Shown: positions 1 through 8,130 of the stretch, in pieces | Layout of the letters: each line of letters begins with the position of its first letter | Position numbering within the stretch: position 1 is the stretch's first letter | From: Saprospiraceae bacterium | GTDB taxonomy: Bacteria; Bacteroidota; Bacteroidia; Chitinophagales; Saprospiraceae | Direction: 5' to 3' | NCBI GenBank assembly: GCA_021299835.1 | Contig: JAJTER010000038.1 | Span: 1 to 33,318 of the forward strand | DNA length: 33,318 nucleotides | The notes under the pieces: model-generated | Databases searched by the model: none | What the model was told of the DNA's origin: nothing | The model's input: the letters and a program-made list of their open reading frames with translations, nothing else | Translations under genes and position numbers: made by a program

Positions 1-218
1 AGGGAATATTTAGTCGAATATTAGGATAGTACATAAAAAAGGAAACCAAACGTCGGTCACTTCGACAGGAAAAAACGGTTAGTAAGCAAAAAAATAATAC
101 AAAAATCCGCACTACACTTTGTTTTATTTGAAATGAACGCAATAATAATTTAAAAATTTTGATTTTCAGTAGGGTGTGATTTTTAATTTTAGTTATATTA
201 GGGAATAATATTTTTATA

Positions 219-2097
219 ATGGGTGAGAAAAAATTCAAAAAAGCAAAAGGAGAACCTGGCAGGCAACAATTCGTTTCCAATCTATTGCAGGATATGCAAG
301 CATTGGAATATATGTTACATAATTCCATTTTTGAAAAAGGGGTAACCAGAATAGGTGCTGAACAAGAAATGTGCATTATTCAAAAAAAATCTTTTAAGGC
401 AGCGCCTATCGCGTTGGAAATTATTGATTTACTTAAAGATATGCCCTGGTTAGATACGGAATTGGCAAAATTTAATCTGGAAATAAATCTTGATCCACGT
501 ATCTTTACAGGCTCAGCCCTTAAGGATATGGAGGCAGAAACAAAAGATAAGTTAGACATTATTAAAAGGGCATTGTCTCCATTTCAATCAGATATATTAC
601 TTACGGGTATTTTACCAACACTACATAAAAATGATCTGGAGTCTCATAATTTAACGCCCCGGGAAAGGTATAAATTATTGGTGGAATCACTTAGTGCCCA
701 ATTATTGGGACAAGCTTTTGAATTAAGAATTCAAGGCATTGATGAATTATTACTTAGAAGTCATACCCCTCTTTTGGAAGCGGCAAATACAAGTTTTCAA
801 GTTCATTTGCAAGTTGATCCGGAAAATTTTGTCCCTTTTTATAATATAGCTCAAGCGCTTACTGCTCCTGTTTTGGGTATTTCGGCCAATTCTCCCATTG
901 TTTTCGGTCGTCGTTTATGGCATGAATCCAGAATTGCGCTATTTCAACAGGCATTAGACGTAAGAACTACTAATGAACACATGCGGGAAAGAAGTCCAAG
1001 AGTTAATTTTGGTTCCGATTGGGTTCATAATTCCATTCTTGATATTTATCGGGAAGACATTGCTCGCTTCAGGTCATTAATTTATCCTGTGACGTATGAA
1101 AATTCTATGGAAGCTGTCCTGGAAGGAAAAATACCCAAATTAAGTGCGTTGCAAATACATAATTCTACGGTTTACAGATGGAATAGACCATGTTATACCC
1201 GCAGGTCCTACCGTAGTTGATGAAATAGCAAATGCGGCACTTTGGTTGGGCGCAGTTGTTGGCTGTGCGAAAGAATGGGGAGATATCAGAAAAAAAATGA
1301 GCTGGGAAGATGTAAGAGATAATTTTGAGAAAGCAGCTCGTTTTGGAATTGACTCGAAATTTACATGGTTTAAAGATAAGAAAATTACCGTAACCGATCT
1401 TGTCAATGAAGAGCTTATACCTTTGGCAAAAGAAGGCCTTGCCGCTCAGGGGATAAATGCAGGTGATATTGATTTTTATATGGATATTATTTCTCAACGA
1501 GCAAAATTAAATTTGAATGGTGCAAGATGGCAGCTTCGCGCTTTTACCAAGCTGAAAAAAGAAACAAGTATGGACGAGGCAGTAACTGTAATGACTAGCG
1601 CCATTTATGAAAATCAGAATTTGGGTAAACCTGTCCATACCTGGGAATTACCGGAATTGAAAGATTTGCTGGATTATAGACCGGGGAATTTGAGGGTCGA
1701 GGAATTTATGCAAACAGATCTTTTTACTGTCTCGAAAGATGACCTCATTGAGTTGGTAGCAAAATTAATGGATTGGAGAAAGATCAGATATATGCCAGTG
1801 GAAGATCAAAAGGGTAATATTTGTGGATTAATAACTTCCAGATTGCTCCTTAGGTTTTATAGCCAAAAAGGTATTTCTATAAAAGAGGGAAACAAACAGC
1901 AAACGGTTGAAGATATCATGATTAGTTCCCCGATCGTTATTGAGCCTGGAAAATCAATCATAGAAGCACTTCATATCATGCGCGAAAAGAAAATTGGCTG
2001 CCTTCCAGTGGTTACTGATGGAGAATTAATAGGCATCATAACGGAAATGGATTTTCTTCGTATTTCCGCCAGGCTCATTGAACGCTTAGAGCCTTAA
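219..2097 (+). pseudogene. GCS2-family glutamate-cysteine-ligase-like protein with two CBS domains, frame broken
   Basis: The 5' part (219-1220) encodes a GCS2-type (carboxylate-amine ligase / glutamate-cysteine ligase 2) catalytic region with GAEQEMCII near residue 46 and HNSTVYRWNRPCY at its end. The 3' part (about 1192-2097, next frame) resumes at VIPAGPTVVDE, finishes the catalytic domain, and ends in two CBS motifs (VEEFMQTDLFTV and VEDIMISSPIVI), which usually bind adenine nucleotides. From memory of the family, some 14 residues including a conserved R-x-E-N-R stretch belong between the halves. They are missing and the frame shifts by one, as a deletion of about 47 bp would cause. The product would probably be a gamma-glutamyl or related amide ligase. 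It is either a real pseudogene or an assembly collapse. The family call is firm; the substrate is unknown. Confidence 0.8.
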
Positions 2098-2210
2098 ACT
2101 TAATCCCTTAAAATCAATTTAAATCACCTAAAATTTTGTTCAAATGAATATATGGCCCGAAGTTTTTTAATTCTCTGAGGTCATTCATATAAAAAGGTTA
2201 CGATGTAAAA

Positions 2211-2280
2211 AAAAATGCAACTATAATAGGTTGATTAAGTATTCGGATAATAGGGTATTAAGGTTTAAACTTTATGTCAA
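2211..2280 (-). repeat. Intergenic repeat copy R1
   Basis: On the + strand it runs from AAAAATGCAACTATAATAGG to GGTTTAAACTTTATGTCAA. It aligns over its length with the copy at 12016-12086. It ends two bases from the stop codon of the LytTR regulator, so it forms that operon's 3' flank. Confidence 0.7.
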
Positions 2281-2281
2281 T

Positions 2282-3007
2282 CTATAGGCGGAGATTACGT
2301 TGTATCACCTCATCTAAATCTTTCCTAAATGTATTTGAAATTGGAATTTCTCTATCTCTGATAAATAGGACATTCCCTTCTATCTTTATAATATGTGAAA
2401 TATTAATAATAAATGATTTATGCACTCTTAAAAATTGTCTGGGAGGTAATTTCTCCAGTAAATCCGTTAATTTATCTAAAACCATAAGAGGCTTATCGTT
2501 CTGGGTATGGACTTTAATGTAATTGCCACTTCCTTCAATGAAAAGTATATCAACTAAATAATACTTAAAGATTTTTTTGTTTGCCTTAAAGAAAATAAAA
2601 GTGGGTTGTATAGTAAGCTTTTCTTCAGCTTTGCCATTATTAAAATCTATATTTTGGGGTAGCAGGATTTTATTTACTGTTTTCAAAAAACGTTCAAAAG
2701 CAATGGGTTTGAGAAGGTAATCAATAACGCCATATTCATAACTTTCAACAGCAAATTCTGAAAAGGCCGTTGTTAAAATTACTTTAGGCTGATTTTGTAT
2801 GGTTTTAAGCATTTCTATCCCGGAAAGTGAAGGCATTTTAATGTCCAGAAATAAGATGTCAACTTTTTCCTGATGCAAAATATTCATTGCTTCAAAAGCA
2901 TTACTGCATTTTGCTATTAAATGAAGTGCTTCAATTTGATTGATATATTTTTCCAATATTTGTTGAGCAACTGGCTCGTCATCCACTATTAAACATTGAT
3001 ATTTCAT
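2282..3007 (-). CDS. LytTR-family response regulator
   Basis: The 241-residue protein has an N-terminal receiver domain (about residues 1-118) with acidic residues VDDE near the start, the phospho-acceptor D55 in ILFLDIKMPS, and a conserved K in LLKPI. A C-terminal LytTR DNA-binding domain (about 137-235) carries the typical FLRVHKSFIIN and ISNTFRKDL segments. It should act as a cytoplasmic transcription factor phosphorylated by the kinase encoded just upstream. The start codon overlaps the kinase stop by 4 bp, indicating translational coupling. It is the last gene of a four-gene operon with a CPBP protease and a small secreted protein. Family assignment is clear; target promoters are unknown. 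Confidence 0.93.
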   Translation of the reverse strand: MKYQCLIVDDEPVAQQILEKYINQIEALHLIAKCSNAFEAMNILHQEKVDILFLDIKMPSLSGIEMLKTIQNQPKVILTTAFSEFAVESYEYGVIDYLLKPIAFERFLKTVNKILLPQNIDFNNGKAEEKLTIQPTFIFFKANKKIFKYYLVDILFIEGSGNYIKVHTQNDKPLMVLDKLTDLLEKLPPRQFLRVHKSFIINISHIIKIEGNVLFIRDREIPISNTFRKDLDEVIQRNLRL

Positions 3008-3975
3008 AATTCCACGTATAGAATAGCTTTAAAATTAGTTTCTGTTTTATTTATTTCTAATTGATGTTTTTGAGGGTAGATTAGTTGCAATCTTTTTCGA
3101 AGATTAATTAAGCCTGTTCCACTGTTGGTTTGTTTATCTGTTTTTCTTCCAATTGAATTTTCAACCTCAAAAAATACTTCATTTCCTTGTATGGATAAAA
3201 AAAAGTGTGCGTAATTATCCAGTGAAATATTCTGCAATCCGTGCTTGAAAGTATTTTCCACCATTGGAATGAATAACAATGGGGCGATTAAAATATCTTT
3301 ATCTATTCCAGAAAATTCAAATTTAATTTCAACATTATTTGTTAGCCGAATTTTTTCTATAGTCAAATAATCTTCAATAAATTTGATCTCATCTTGCAGG
3401 TTTACTTTTGTTTCTTTACTGCTTTTTAGTATATAACGCATTAAATCAGAAAGCCTTAGCGTAATTTCTGAAGCTTTTGTGTTTTGATTTTGTATGATTA
3501 ACCCATATAAGTTATTCAGTGTATTAAATAAAAAATGAGGGTTCACCTGGGACTTTAATAAAGAAAGCTCCGTTTTGAGTTGTTCGTTTTCAGCTAATAT
3601 TAACAACGCTTGTTTACGTTTATATTCTCTAAAAAATTTAAAAGAACTTGTGATGACAATAAAGAAAAATAGATTTATACCATGTTGAAAAAAAGTTGTT
3701 GCAAAAGTAGAATGTCCTGTGTTAAAAATTGATCTTAGCGAAAAAGCACCTAAGCCAATAAGAAGAATTAGAAATAATGAATAAATCAAATATCTTTTCC
3801 TGAAAAAATAATTTGGAAAAAGTAGATAAAGATTTACATAAACAATTATGGCAGAAATTCCAAGAACGGTAAGCCATTTTAGGTACTCAAGTGCATTCGC
3901 TCCCTGGTTCTGCTGATAAAAAAGAAAAGTAAAGAATCCCCAAAATGCAAGGTGATATATTACTCTTATCCTCAT
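3004..3975 (-). CDS. LytS/YehU-type sensor histidine kinase
   Basis: The 323-residue membrane kinase has about four hydrophobic segments in the first 115 residues, then a short linker and the His_kinase domain. The phospho-acceptor is H147 in the signature NPHFLFNTLNNLYGLI. An N-box-like stretch (PMVENTFKHGLQN) and the G-box GTGLINLRKRL follow near the C terminus. There is no large periplasmic sensor domain, so the signal is probably perceived within or at the membrane. It overlaps the protease gene upstream and the regulator downstream by 4 bp each, so all are co-translated. Its partner is the adjacent LytTR regulator. Confidence 0.93.
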   Translation of the reverse strand: MRIRVIYHLAFWGFFTFLFYQQNQGANALEYLKWLTVLGISAIIVYVNLYLLFPNYFFRKRYLIYSLFLILLIGLGAFSLRSIFNTGHSTFATTFFQHGINLFFFIVITSSFKFFREYKRKQALLILAENEQLKTELSLLKSQVNPHFLFNTLNNLYGLIIQNQNTKASEITLRLSDLMRYILKSSKETKVNLQDEIKFIEDYLTIEKIRLTNNVEIKFEFSGIDKDILIAPLLFIPMVENTFKHGLQNISLDNYAHFFLSIQGNEVFFEVENSIGRKTDKQTNSGTGLINLRKRLQLIYPQKHQLEINKTETNFKAILYVEL

Positions 3976-4802
3976 TCTTTTTTGCTTAAAAACCTATAAA
4001 CCAATCCAATTAGCAGTAATAAAGCAGCAATGTGTAAGCTAAATTCAGTCCAATTAATTGACCAGCTAAATTCTTCTTTACTTACATCAGATAAATCCAA
4101 AAACACAAGGGCCAATAATAAATTATTGGCATTATGTGCGCCCGATACAAATTCTATTCTTTTTTGCAGAATTACAATTATGGTAAACGCAATCCCAAAT
4201 AGCCAGGAAGAAAGAAAACTTCCTATGCCATAGCCCAAGTGTAAAATAGCAAAAATTAACGCATTTAAAAGTATGAGAATTAAAATATTCCTGATACACA
4301 GGTGAAGACCTTGTAAAAAATATCCACGAATGACAATTTCCTCAAAAATGGACTGAATACCTATGGAAATAAAGCCAATTAAAAATAGAAATGAAAATTC
4401 TGCGAGGTTGAAATTTTGGATGAAGGCTTTAAAAGTTCCAAAATCTGTAATTAAATTTCCAATAAATAGTAGGGATGCCCACGAAATGAATCCTAAAAAG
4501 TAGTATTTGAATCTGAATTTACGATCCTCGCTAATAAAAGACATCATTGGTCTATGATGGAATTTTCTTGCGGCAACCAGAAATGCGAAAAGAGCCATAC
4601 CGAAAACCAATAAAACAAGACTGTAAGTGCCCAAATCTTTACCAAAATCATTATCAGGAAATAATTTTTTTATGGTTGGCAGTAATTTACGGATCAATAA
4701 ATTAGTTAGGACGATGGTAAATACAGTGATCAAAATAGTCAATATATAACGCCACCATTCATTCTTCCCTAAACTGGCGGAATGAATAAAATTATTTTCC
4801 AT
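3972..4802 (-). CDS. CPBP-family intramembrane metalloprotease
   Basis: I take the start at 4802 (MENNFIHSASLGKNEWW, 276 residues). The open frame extends to 4946, but that part is hydrophilic and lies inside the upstream gene. The protein is very hydrophobic with about eight membrane segments. It carries the CPBP (Abi) motifs: E154/E155/R159 in FEEIVIRG, H188 in AILHLGYG, and H223/N227 in AHNANN. These are the proposed catalytic and metal ligands of the Rce1/CPBP family. Family members process prenylated proteins, confer bacteriocin immunity, or cleave peptide signals. It overlaps the small secreted-protein gene by 11 bp and the kinase gene by 4 bp. A role in processing or sensing that small protein is my inference. 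Confidence 0.88.
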   Translation of the reverse strand: MENNFIHSASLGKNEWWRYILTILITVFTIVLTNLLIRKLLPTIKKLFPDNDFGKDLGTYSLVLLVFGMALFAFLVAARKFHHRPMMSFISEDRKFRFKYYFLGFISWASLLFIGNLITDFGTFKAFIQNFNLAEFSFLFLIGFISIGIQSIFEEIVIRGYFLQGLHLCIRNILILILLNALIFAILHLGYGIGSFLSSWLFGIAFTIIVILQKRIEFVSGAHNANNLLLALVFLDLSDVSKEEFSWSINWTEFSLHIAALLLLIGLVYRFLSKKE

Positions 4803-5106
4803 TGCTTTCGGATGTAGTTGATGAAACATTATTTTTCTTTTCTGTCCATTGGATAGCTCCCCAAAGAATACTTTTTTGCTCATATTTTGTGCTATTAGAG
4901 GGCGACTCTGATAATGAATTTGAAACCTTAGGTTTTTCAAATTCAAATACTGCCGATTTGTCTTTTGGGTAATTTTTGGACGTTAAAAGCCCCCATACAA
5001 ATGAGTAATAAAATTTGCTTTTTGTTGAGGAATATTTTTCTGTACTCTGCGCATTAGCGGCAAGGCTAGTCGTTAAGAATGCAATAAATAAAATTACTTT
5101 TCTCAT
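4792..5106 (-). CDS. Small secreted protein with duplicated S-x-x-W-G motif, first gene of the LytTR operon
   Basis: The 104-residue protein has a clear Sec signal peptide (MRKVILFIAFLTTSLAANAQ, probable cleavage near residue 20), leaving a mature part of about 84 residues. The mature region contains an imperfect internal duplication: STK then SFVWGLL (residues 27-41), and STK then SILWGAI (residues 72-85), separated by a Ser/Lys/Asn-rich linker. I recognise no family. Its stop codon lies 11 bp inside the CPBP protease gene, so it is co-expressed with the protease, kinase and regulator. It could be a signal, a protease substrate or a stress-responsive surface protein; the sequence cannot decide. 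Confidence 0.75.
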   Translation of the reverse strand: MRKVILFIAFLTTSLAANAQSTEKYSSTKSKFYYSFVWGLLTSKNYPKDKSAVFEFEKPKVSNSLSESPSNSTKYEQKSILWGAIQWTEKKNNVSSTTSESNGK

Positions 5107-5217
5107 GTTGTAAAAGTTAAAATATGATTGAACACTGCAAACTTCTACAAGAAATAATAGTAGTAATAATTATATTGATGAACTCCGTTGAAAATCGTGT
5201 GAAATGATATATACCTA

Positions 5218-5238
5218 ATCTGAAATGATTTTTCAGAT
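5218..5238 (-). promoter_or_regulatory. Perfect 8-bp inverted repeat upstream of the LytTR operon
   Basis: ATCTGAAA, a five-base spacer, then TTTCAGAT, about 115-130 bp before the operon's first start codon. This is where an operator or a leader hairpin could sit. LytTR proteins usually bind direct repeats, so this need not be their site. The rest of the gap from 5107 to 5325 is AT-rich and shows no other gene I can support. Confidence 0.3.
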
Positions 5239-5325
5239 ATAATTTTATAAGCAACTGGATATTAAATCGAAAAATGAAACAATGAATAGTTGTTAAAATG
5301 TAGAAAATGTCCATCTGAAATAGTC

Positions 5326-5481
5326 AAAAGATGCAGTAATTCTAACTCGCTGATAGACAAAGAAAAATCCATCCGCTAGCTGAGGGATGGATTGCCTGGG
5401 GTAGCTCCATTTACAAACGAAAGATGAGACCACAATACGATGATAGAGCATGTAATTATTAGAAAAATCAAGGGGATATAC
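5326..5481 (-). repeat. Intergenic repeat copy R2 (composite, with hairpin)
   Basis: This is the longest copy, joining both halves of the repeat. The hairpin half starts at AAAAGATGCAGTAATTCTAAC and contains TGATAGACAAAGAAA followed by a 9-bp stem (5366-5374 with 5385-5393). The second half starts at ACGAAAGATGAGACC and runs through TACGATGATAGAGCATGTAA. It ends 24 bp before the stop codon of the gene at 5506. Read on the minus strand, the stem is followed by a T-rich run, so it could serve as an intrinsic terminator for that gene. Confidence 0.7.
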
Positions 5482-5505
5482 TTCTTAAAATCAAATTTTG
5501 AAGTT

Positions 5506-6029
5506 TTAATCCAATATCTTGATCGAATTAAAAAAATTGTTTTTTAATTCTAATGAAGCACTATCAGCTCTCTTGTAGTGCACGATATTAATACTATGAA
5601 CACCTTCTATGAAGAAATAAGAGTTTATCTCTCTGTTCATACCATTAATCACTGCACTAAATGCAAGGCTTAAAACTTCTTTACTGCCAATCTTTTTGAT
5701 TTCTCTTGCTAAAACCTTCGTTTCAGAGCCATACGGTGCAATAAGAGAAAGTTCCATCTGTTCCCAGAAACCAGGATTTAACTGTTGTGACTTAATCTGT
5801 TTTGTAGTATGTCCAATGTCCAATAAGTTCTGAACGACAACATTAAAATTAGCAGTTCCATCGGCTAATTTTACCACATAAAGCGTACTTCCAATCTGTA
5901 TATTTTGAACATCGGGTTTTCCAGGGAAGCTGATGGAAACTTTTTCGGTTACCTGTACTTTTGTTTCCTGTGACATACCAGTCATTGGAAACAAAATGAA
6001 TAAAAGTAAATGATAAATAACTTTCGCAT
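5506..6029 (-). pseudogene. Secreted hypothetical protein, apparently frameshifted in the signal peptide
   Basis: The main frame (5506-5994, from a TTG codon) encodes about 160 residues of an unrecognised mixed alpha/beta protein (KVSISFPGKPDVQNIQIG ... NNFFNSIKILD). Immediately upstream in the same frame is LLLFILFPMTGMSQ, the hydrophobic core and cleavage region of a signal peptide, but that frame has no ATG. An ATG at 6029 in a neighbouring frame opens with MRKLFII. Joining MRKLFII to the LLLFILFPMTGMSQ frame by a one-base change gives a textbook signal peptide. I therefore read this as one gene with an N-terminal indel. A TTG start lacking a signal peptide is the alternative. It lies downstream of the membrane-anchored HTH gene on the same strand. 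Confidence 0.55.
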
Positions 6030-6095
6030 AAATTAATTTAATAATATATTGTTAAATTAAGATTGGTTTTCATATTTATTGATTTTTCAAGATGG

Positions 6096-6476
6096 CTACT
6101 TACCATTCCAGGCATCCATTATACCCGATTTAATATCAGCATAACTTGTGAATAGATAAACTACTAAAAAAATAATGAAAATTGTTTTAGAGTGGTTAAT
6201 TACTAAGGCTTTTAAGTCATTTAGAAATTGATTCATATCTGTAATTTTAAGGGTTAAATTAAATTCATAGGGTTTGGTATTGGATGGTTTAATATATTCA
6301 GACAAGTCGGTTTTCAATACCTCTCCAATAACTTTTAATGAATAAAGACTTGGCTTTACCTCCTTATTCTCAATTCTTTGAATCGTTCTAAGGGTTAAAC
6401 CTGTTTGTTCTGAAAGTTCTTTTTGAGAGATATTCAAACTTGTTCTAATCTCTTTTAGTCTTGCTCCAAATTCCAT
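6096..6476 (-). CDS. XRE-type helix-turn-helix regulator with C-terminal membrane anchor
   Basis: The 126-residue protein begins with a Cro/C1-type HTH domain (residues 4-60; helices around ISQKELSEQTGLTLRTIQRI and SLYSLKVIGEVL). A short linker follows, then a single hydrophobic segment (about 97-113, IFIIFLVVYLFTSY). A DNA-binding domain tethered to the membrane implies either a signal received at the membrane or regulation by release. Small XRE proteins with C-terminal membrane segments are common in Bacteroidota, often with unknown targets. It precedes the secreted-protein gene at 5506-6029 by about 65 bp on the same strand, and the two may be co-transcribed. The start ATG at 6476 fits the HTH domain boundary. 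Confidence 0.85.
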   Translation of the reverse strand: MEFGARLKEIRTSLNISQKELSEQTGLTLRTIQRIENKEVKPSLYSLKVIGEVLKTDLSEYIKPSNTKPYEFNLTLKITDMNQFLNDLKALVINHSKTIFIIFLVVYLFTSYADIKSGIMDAWNGK

Positions 6477-6633
6477 ATTGCAAATATGACATGAGTAAAT
6501 GGATAAATTATGGACAAATAGGCGTCATTTGGACGACATGAAGCTTTGTCCAAAGCAATATTACATATAGATTGTGAAAAAAAAAGTTAAAAAAGGGAGT
6601 TTATTTGAGATTTAAAAGATGTATCTGTAATTT

Positions 6634-6783
6634 TCATAAAGAAAGCAAAATGCCTCGTGCTGGCGTTTCAATTCCATACGAATCAACAGCCCAATTGGCC
6701 TGCAGAAGTATTCCTGAGTAAACAGGAATGAACACAAGAATATTAAGTATTATCGATATTTTAGGGAATAACATTGTATTCAT
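6634..6783 (-). CDS. Short membrane-protein ORF, possibly a truncated gene remnant
   Basis: An ATG frame of 49 residues begins MNTMLFPKISIILNILVF, with one or two hydrophobic helices, and continues through WAVDSYGIETPARGILLSL before a TGA. The ending ARGILLSL looks like the entry to a further membrane helix, so this may be the 5' part of a longer membrane-protein gene that lost its 3' end. It lies in the 490-bp gap 6477-6966, which otherwise holds only repeat R3. No function is claimed. Confidence 0.4.
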   Translation of the reverse strand: MNTMLFPKISIILNILVFIPVYSGILLQANWAVDSYGIETPARGILLSL

Positions 6784-6845
6784 TTTTAATGAGTTGAAGT
6801 TAGAAATAAAGTTTAAAATGCTTAATATTTACTTTCCTTAGAAAA

Positions 6846-6911
6846 AAAGCTGTAAACATAAGGCAATGGTTTATTTTGTAACTATCAGGAATTTAAAGGA
6901 TTAAACTTTTT
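6846..6911 (-). repeat. Intergenic repeat copy R3
   Basis: AAAGCTGTAAACATAAGGCA through TTTGTAACTATCAGGAATTT to GGATTAAACTTTT aligns over its length with the copy at 12016-12086, most strongly at GTAACTATCAGGAA. It lies about 56 bp 3' of the acyltransferase stop codon. No hairpin half is visible here. Confidence 0.6.
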
Positions 6912-6966
6912 CCAGGTTTACCATTAAAACTTCAAAGTCCTTGGCGATATGCTATTTATTATCATT

Positions 6967-8071
6967 CTACCTCTTCACAAATCCTTTTTTTTGAAGGTAA
7001 ATGATACATTCGTTGGTATAATGTGATACTACCGTGAAGACCAAAATTAATAAAACAGTAGTGGCAAATGAGCTACTATTAATGCCAAAAAAGGCAATGC
7101 TCCAAATAATAATTATCCATTGAACAAAGTAAATATTTGTCACGCCTTTGCTCCATTTAAATAGTAATTTAAAAAGTCTATTCTCAGGTAAATTGTCTAA
7201 AATTAATGTATTGAGATATAGCCAAAATAGTACAAACCCACACATAAATAACATACCACCTTGACGGCTATGATAATAGTCATTGAAATGATATGCAAAA
7301 TTTTGATAAGAAATGGCCACGCTAAGTAATATAACTAATATTCCGGCAATACCAAAGTGTTTAAATATTCTATTGGAATCATTTGAATTTTTTACCGTTT
7401 CTCCAAGAAACATCCCTAATAGAGGAAATGTGAGCCAGGGGAAAACAGGAAATGCGATTTTATTTGCAATAAAGCTACATTCTATTGGCTGGTCCCCCCA
7501 AATCAGTTCTAATAACTGGTCTATTATTGGTAGGTCTAACTTTATTCCCCAGAGAAATGGTGAAATCATACTCATTACAAATGCTGACAATAATACAAGG
7601 TATTTATTGATGTTAAGCGCTTGAATGATTGCCATTATCATTAGGGCAATTCCAGCAAATTGTAAAATATCTACTATGGTTAAAATGGTGTACGCATTCA
7701 GTGGCTCTATCTGGAATGTTTTTGCAATATCCATATTAAAATAAGTAGAAAGGGTAAATGGAATGACCCCCCCTTATGATATTTAAAATATATCCGGTTA
7801 AAAATATTTTAAACCCACGTAATAGTTTAGGTTTTAATTCTGATTTTCTTGAGTAGATAAATGAAAATCCCATCAAAGTCATAAATACAGGAGCAGCTGG
7901 TGGCCCTCCCAGGAATTCTATGATTTGTCCAAATATAGAATTTTTTACTTCCGGGTTTGCAAAAACTTCAAGCGTATGTAACGCGATCATAAAAAATACG
8001 GCCATGCCTCTGGCCAGGTCAATAGATAGAAGTCGGTTGGTTTGCGTGGTTACATTCATCTTTGGTATCAT
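6967..8071 (-). pseudogene. DUF1624/HGSNAT-like membrane acyltransferase, frameshifted in a C7 tract
   Basis: Two adjacent frames form one protein of about 367 residues. The N-terminal part has RLLSIDLARGMAVFFMIALH, the opening of DUF1624/acyltransferase-type multi-spanning proteins. The frame breaks at 7767-7773, a run of seven C (seven G on the coding strand). With six G the reading continues IIRGVIPFTLSTYFNMDIAK straight into the second frame (6967-7734), restoring a full polytopic protein with about ten membrane segments. Such proteins transfer acyl groups to surface sugars. The break is a sequencing error, a disabling mutation, or an off-phase of a slippage-prone switch. It lies 60 bp after a Crp/Fnr regulator on the same strand, which probably shares its transcript. 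Confidence 0.78.
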
Positions 8072-8130
8072 TTTTTAGACTGCAAAAATGGGATGCTGAA
8101 AAATGATTTCATTTGATATATGTCACAAAA

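Noticed and set aside
219-240. A promoter for the GCS2-CBS gene
   Set aside because: The 218 bp before the gene are AT-rich and contain TTTG and TAATTTTA at roughly suitable spacing, but no exact -7 element, so I do not annotate one.
1144-2097. A separate CBS-domain gene starting at the ATG at 1144
   Set aside because: The first 16 codons are an out-of-frame reading of the GCS2 domain; homology resumes only at VIPAGPTVVDE, so this is the 3' part of the broken gene.
3972-4946. The longer form of the CPBP protease starting at 4946
   Set aside because: The extra 48 residues are polar, lie wholly inside the preceding gene, and family members start close to the first membrane helix.
5117-5314. 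A 65-codon minus-strand reading frame upstream of the LytTR operon
   Set aside because: Low-complexity, rich in Ile/Phe from AT-rich DNA, no signal peptide cut site, and it overlaps the inverted repeat and the promoter region.
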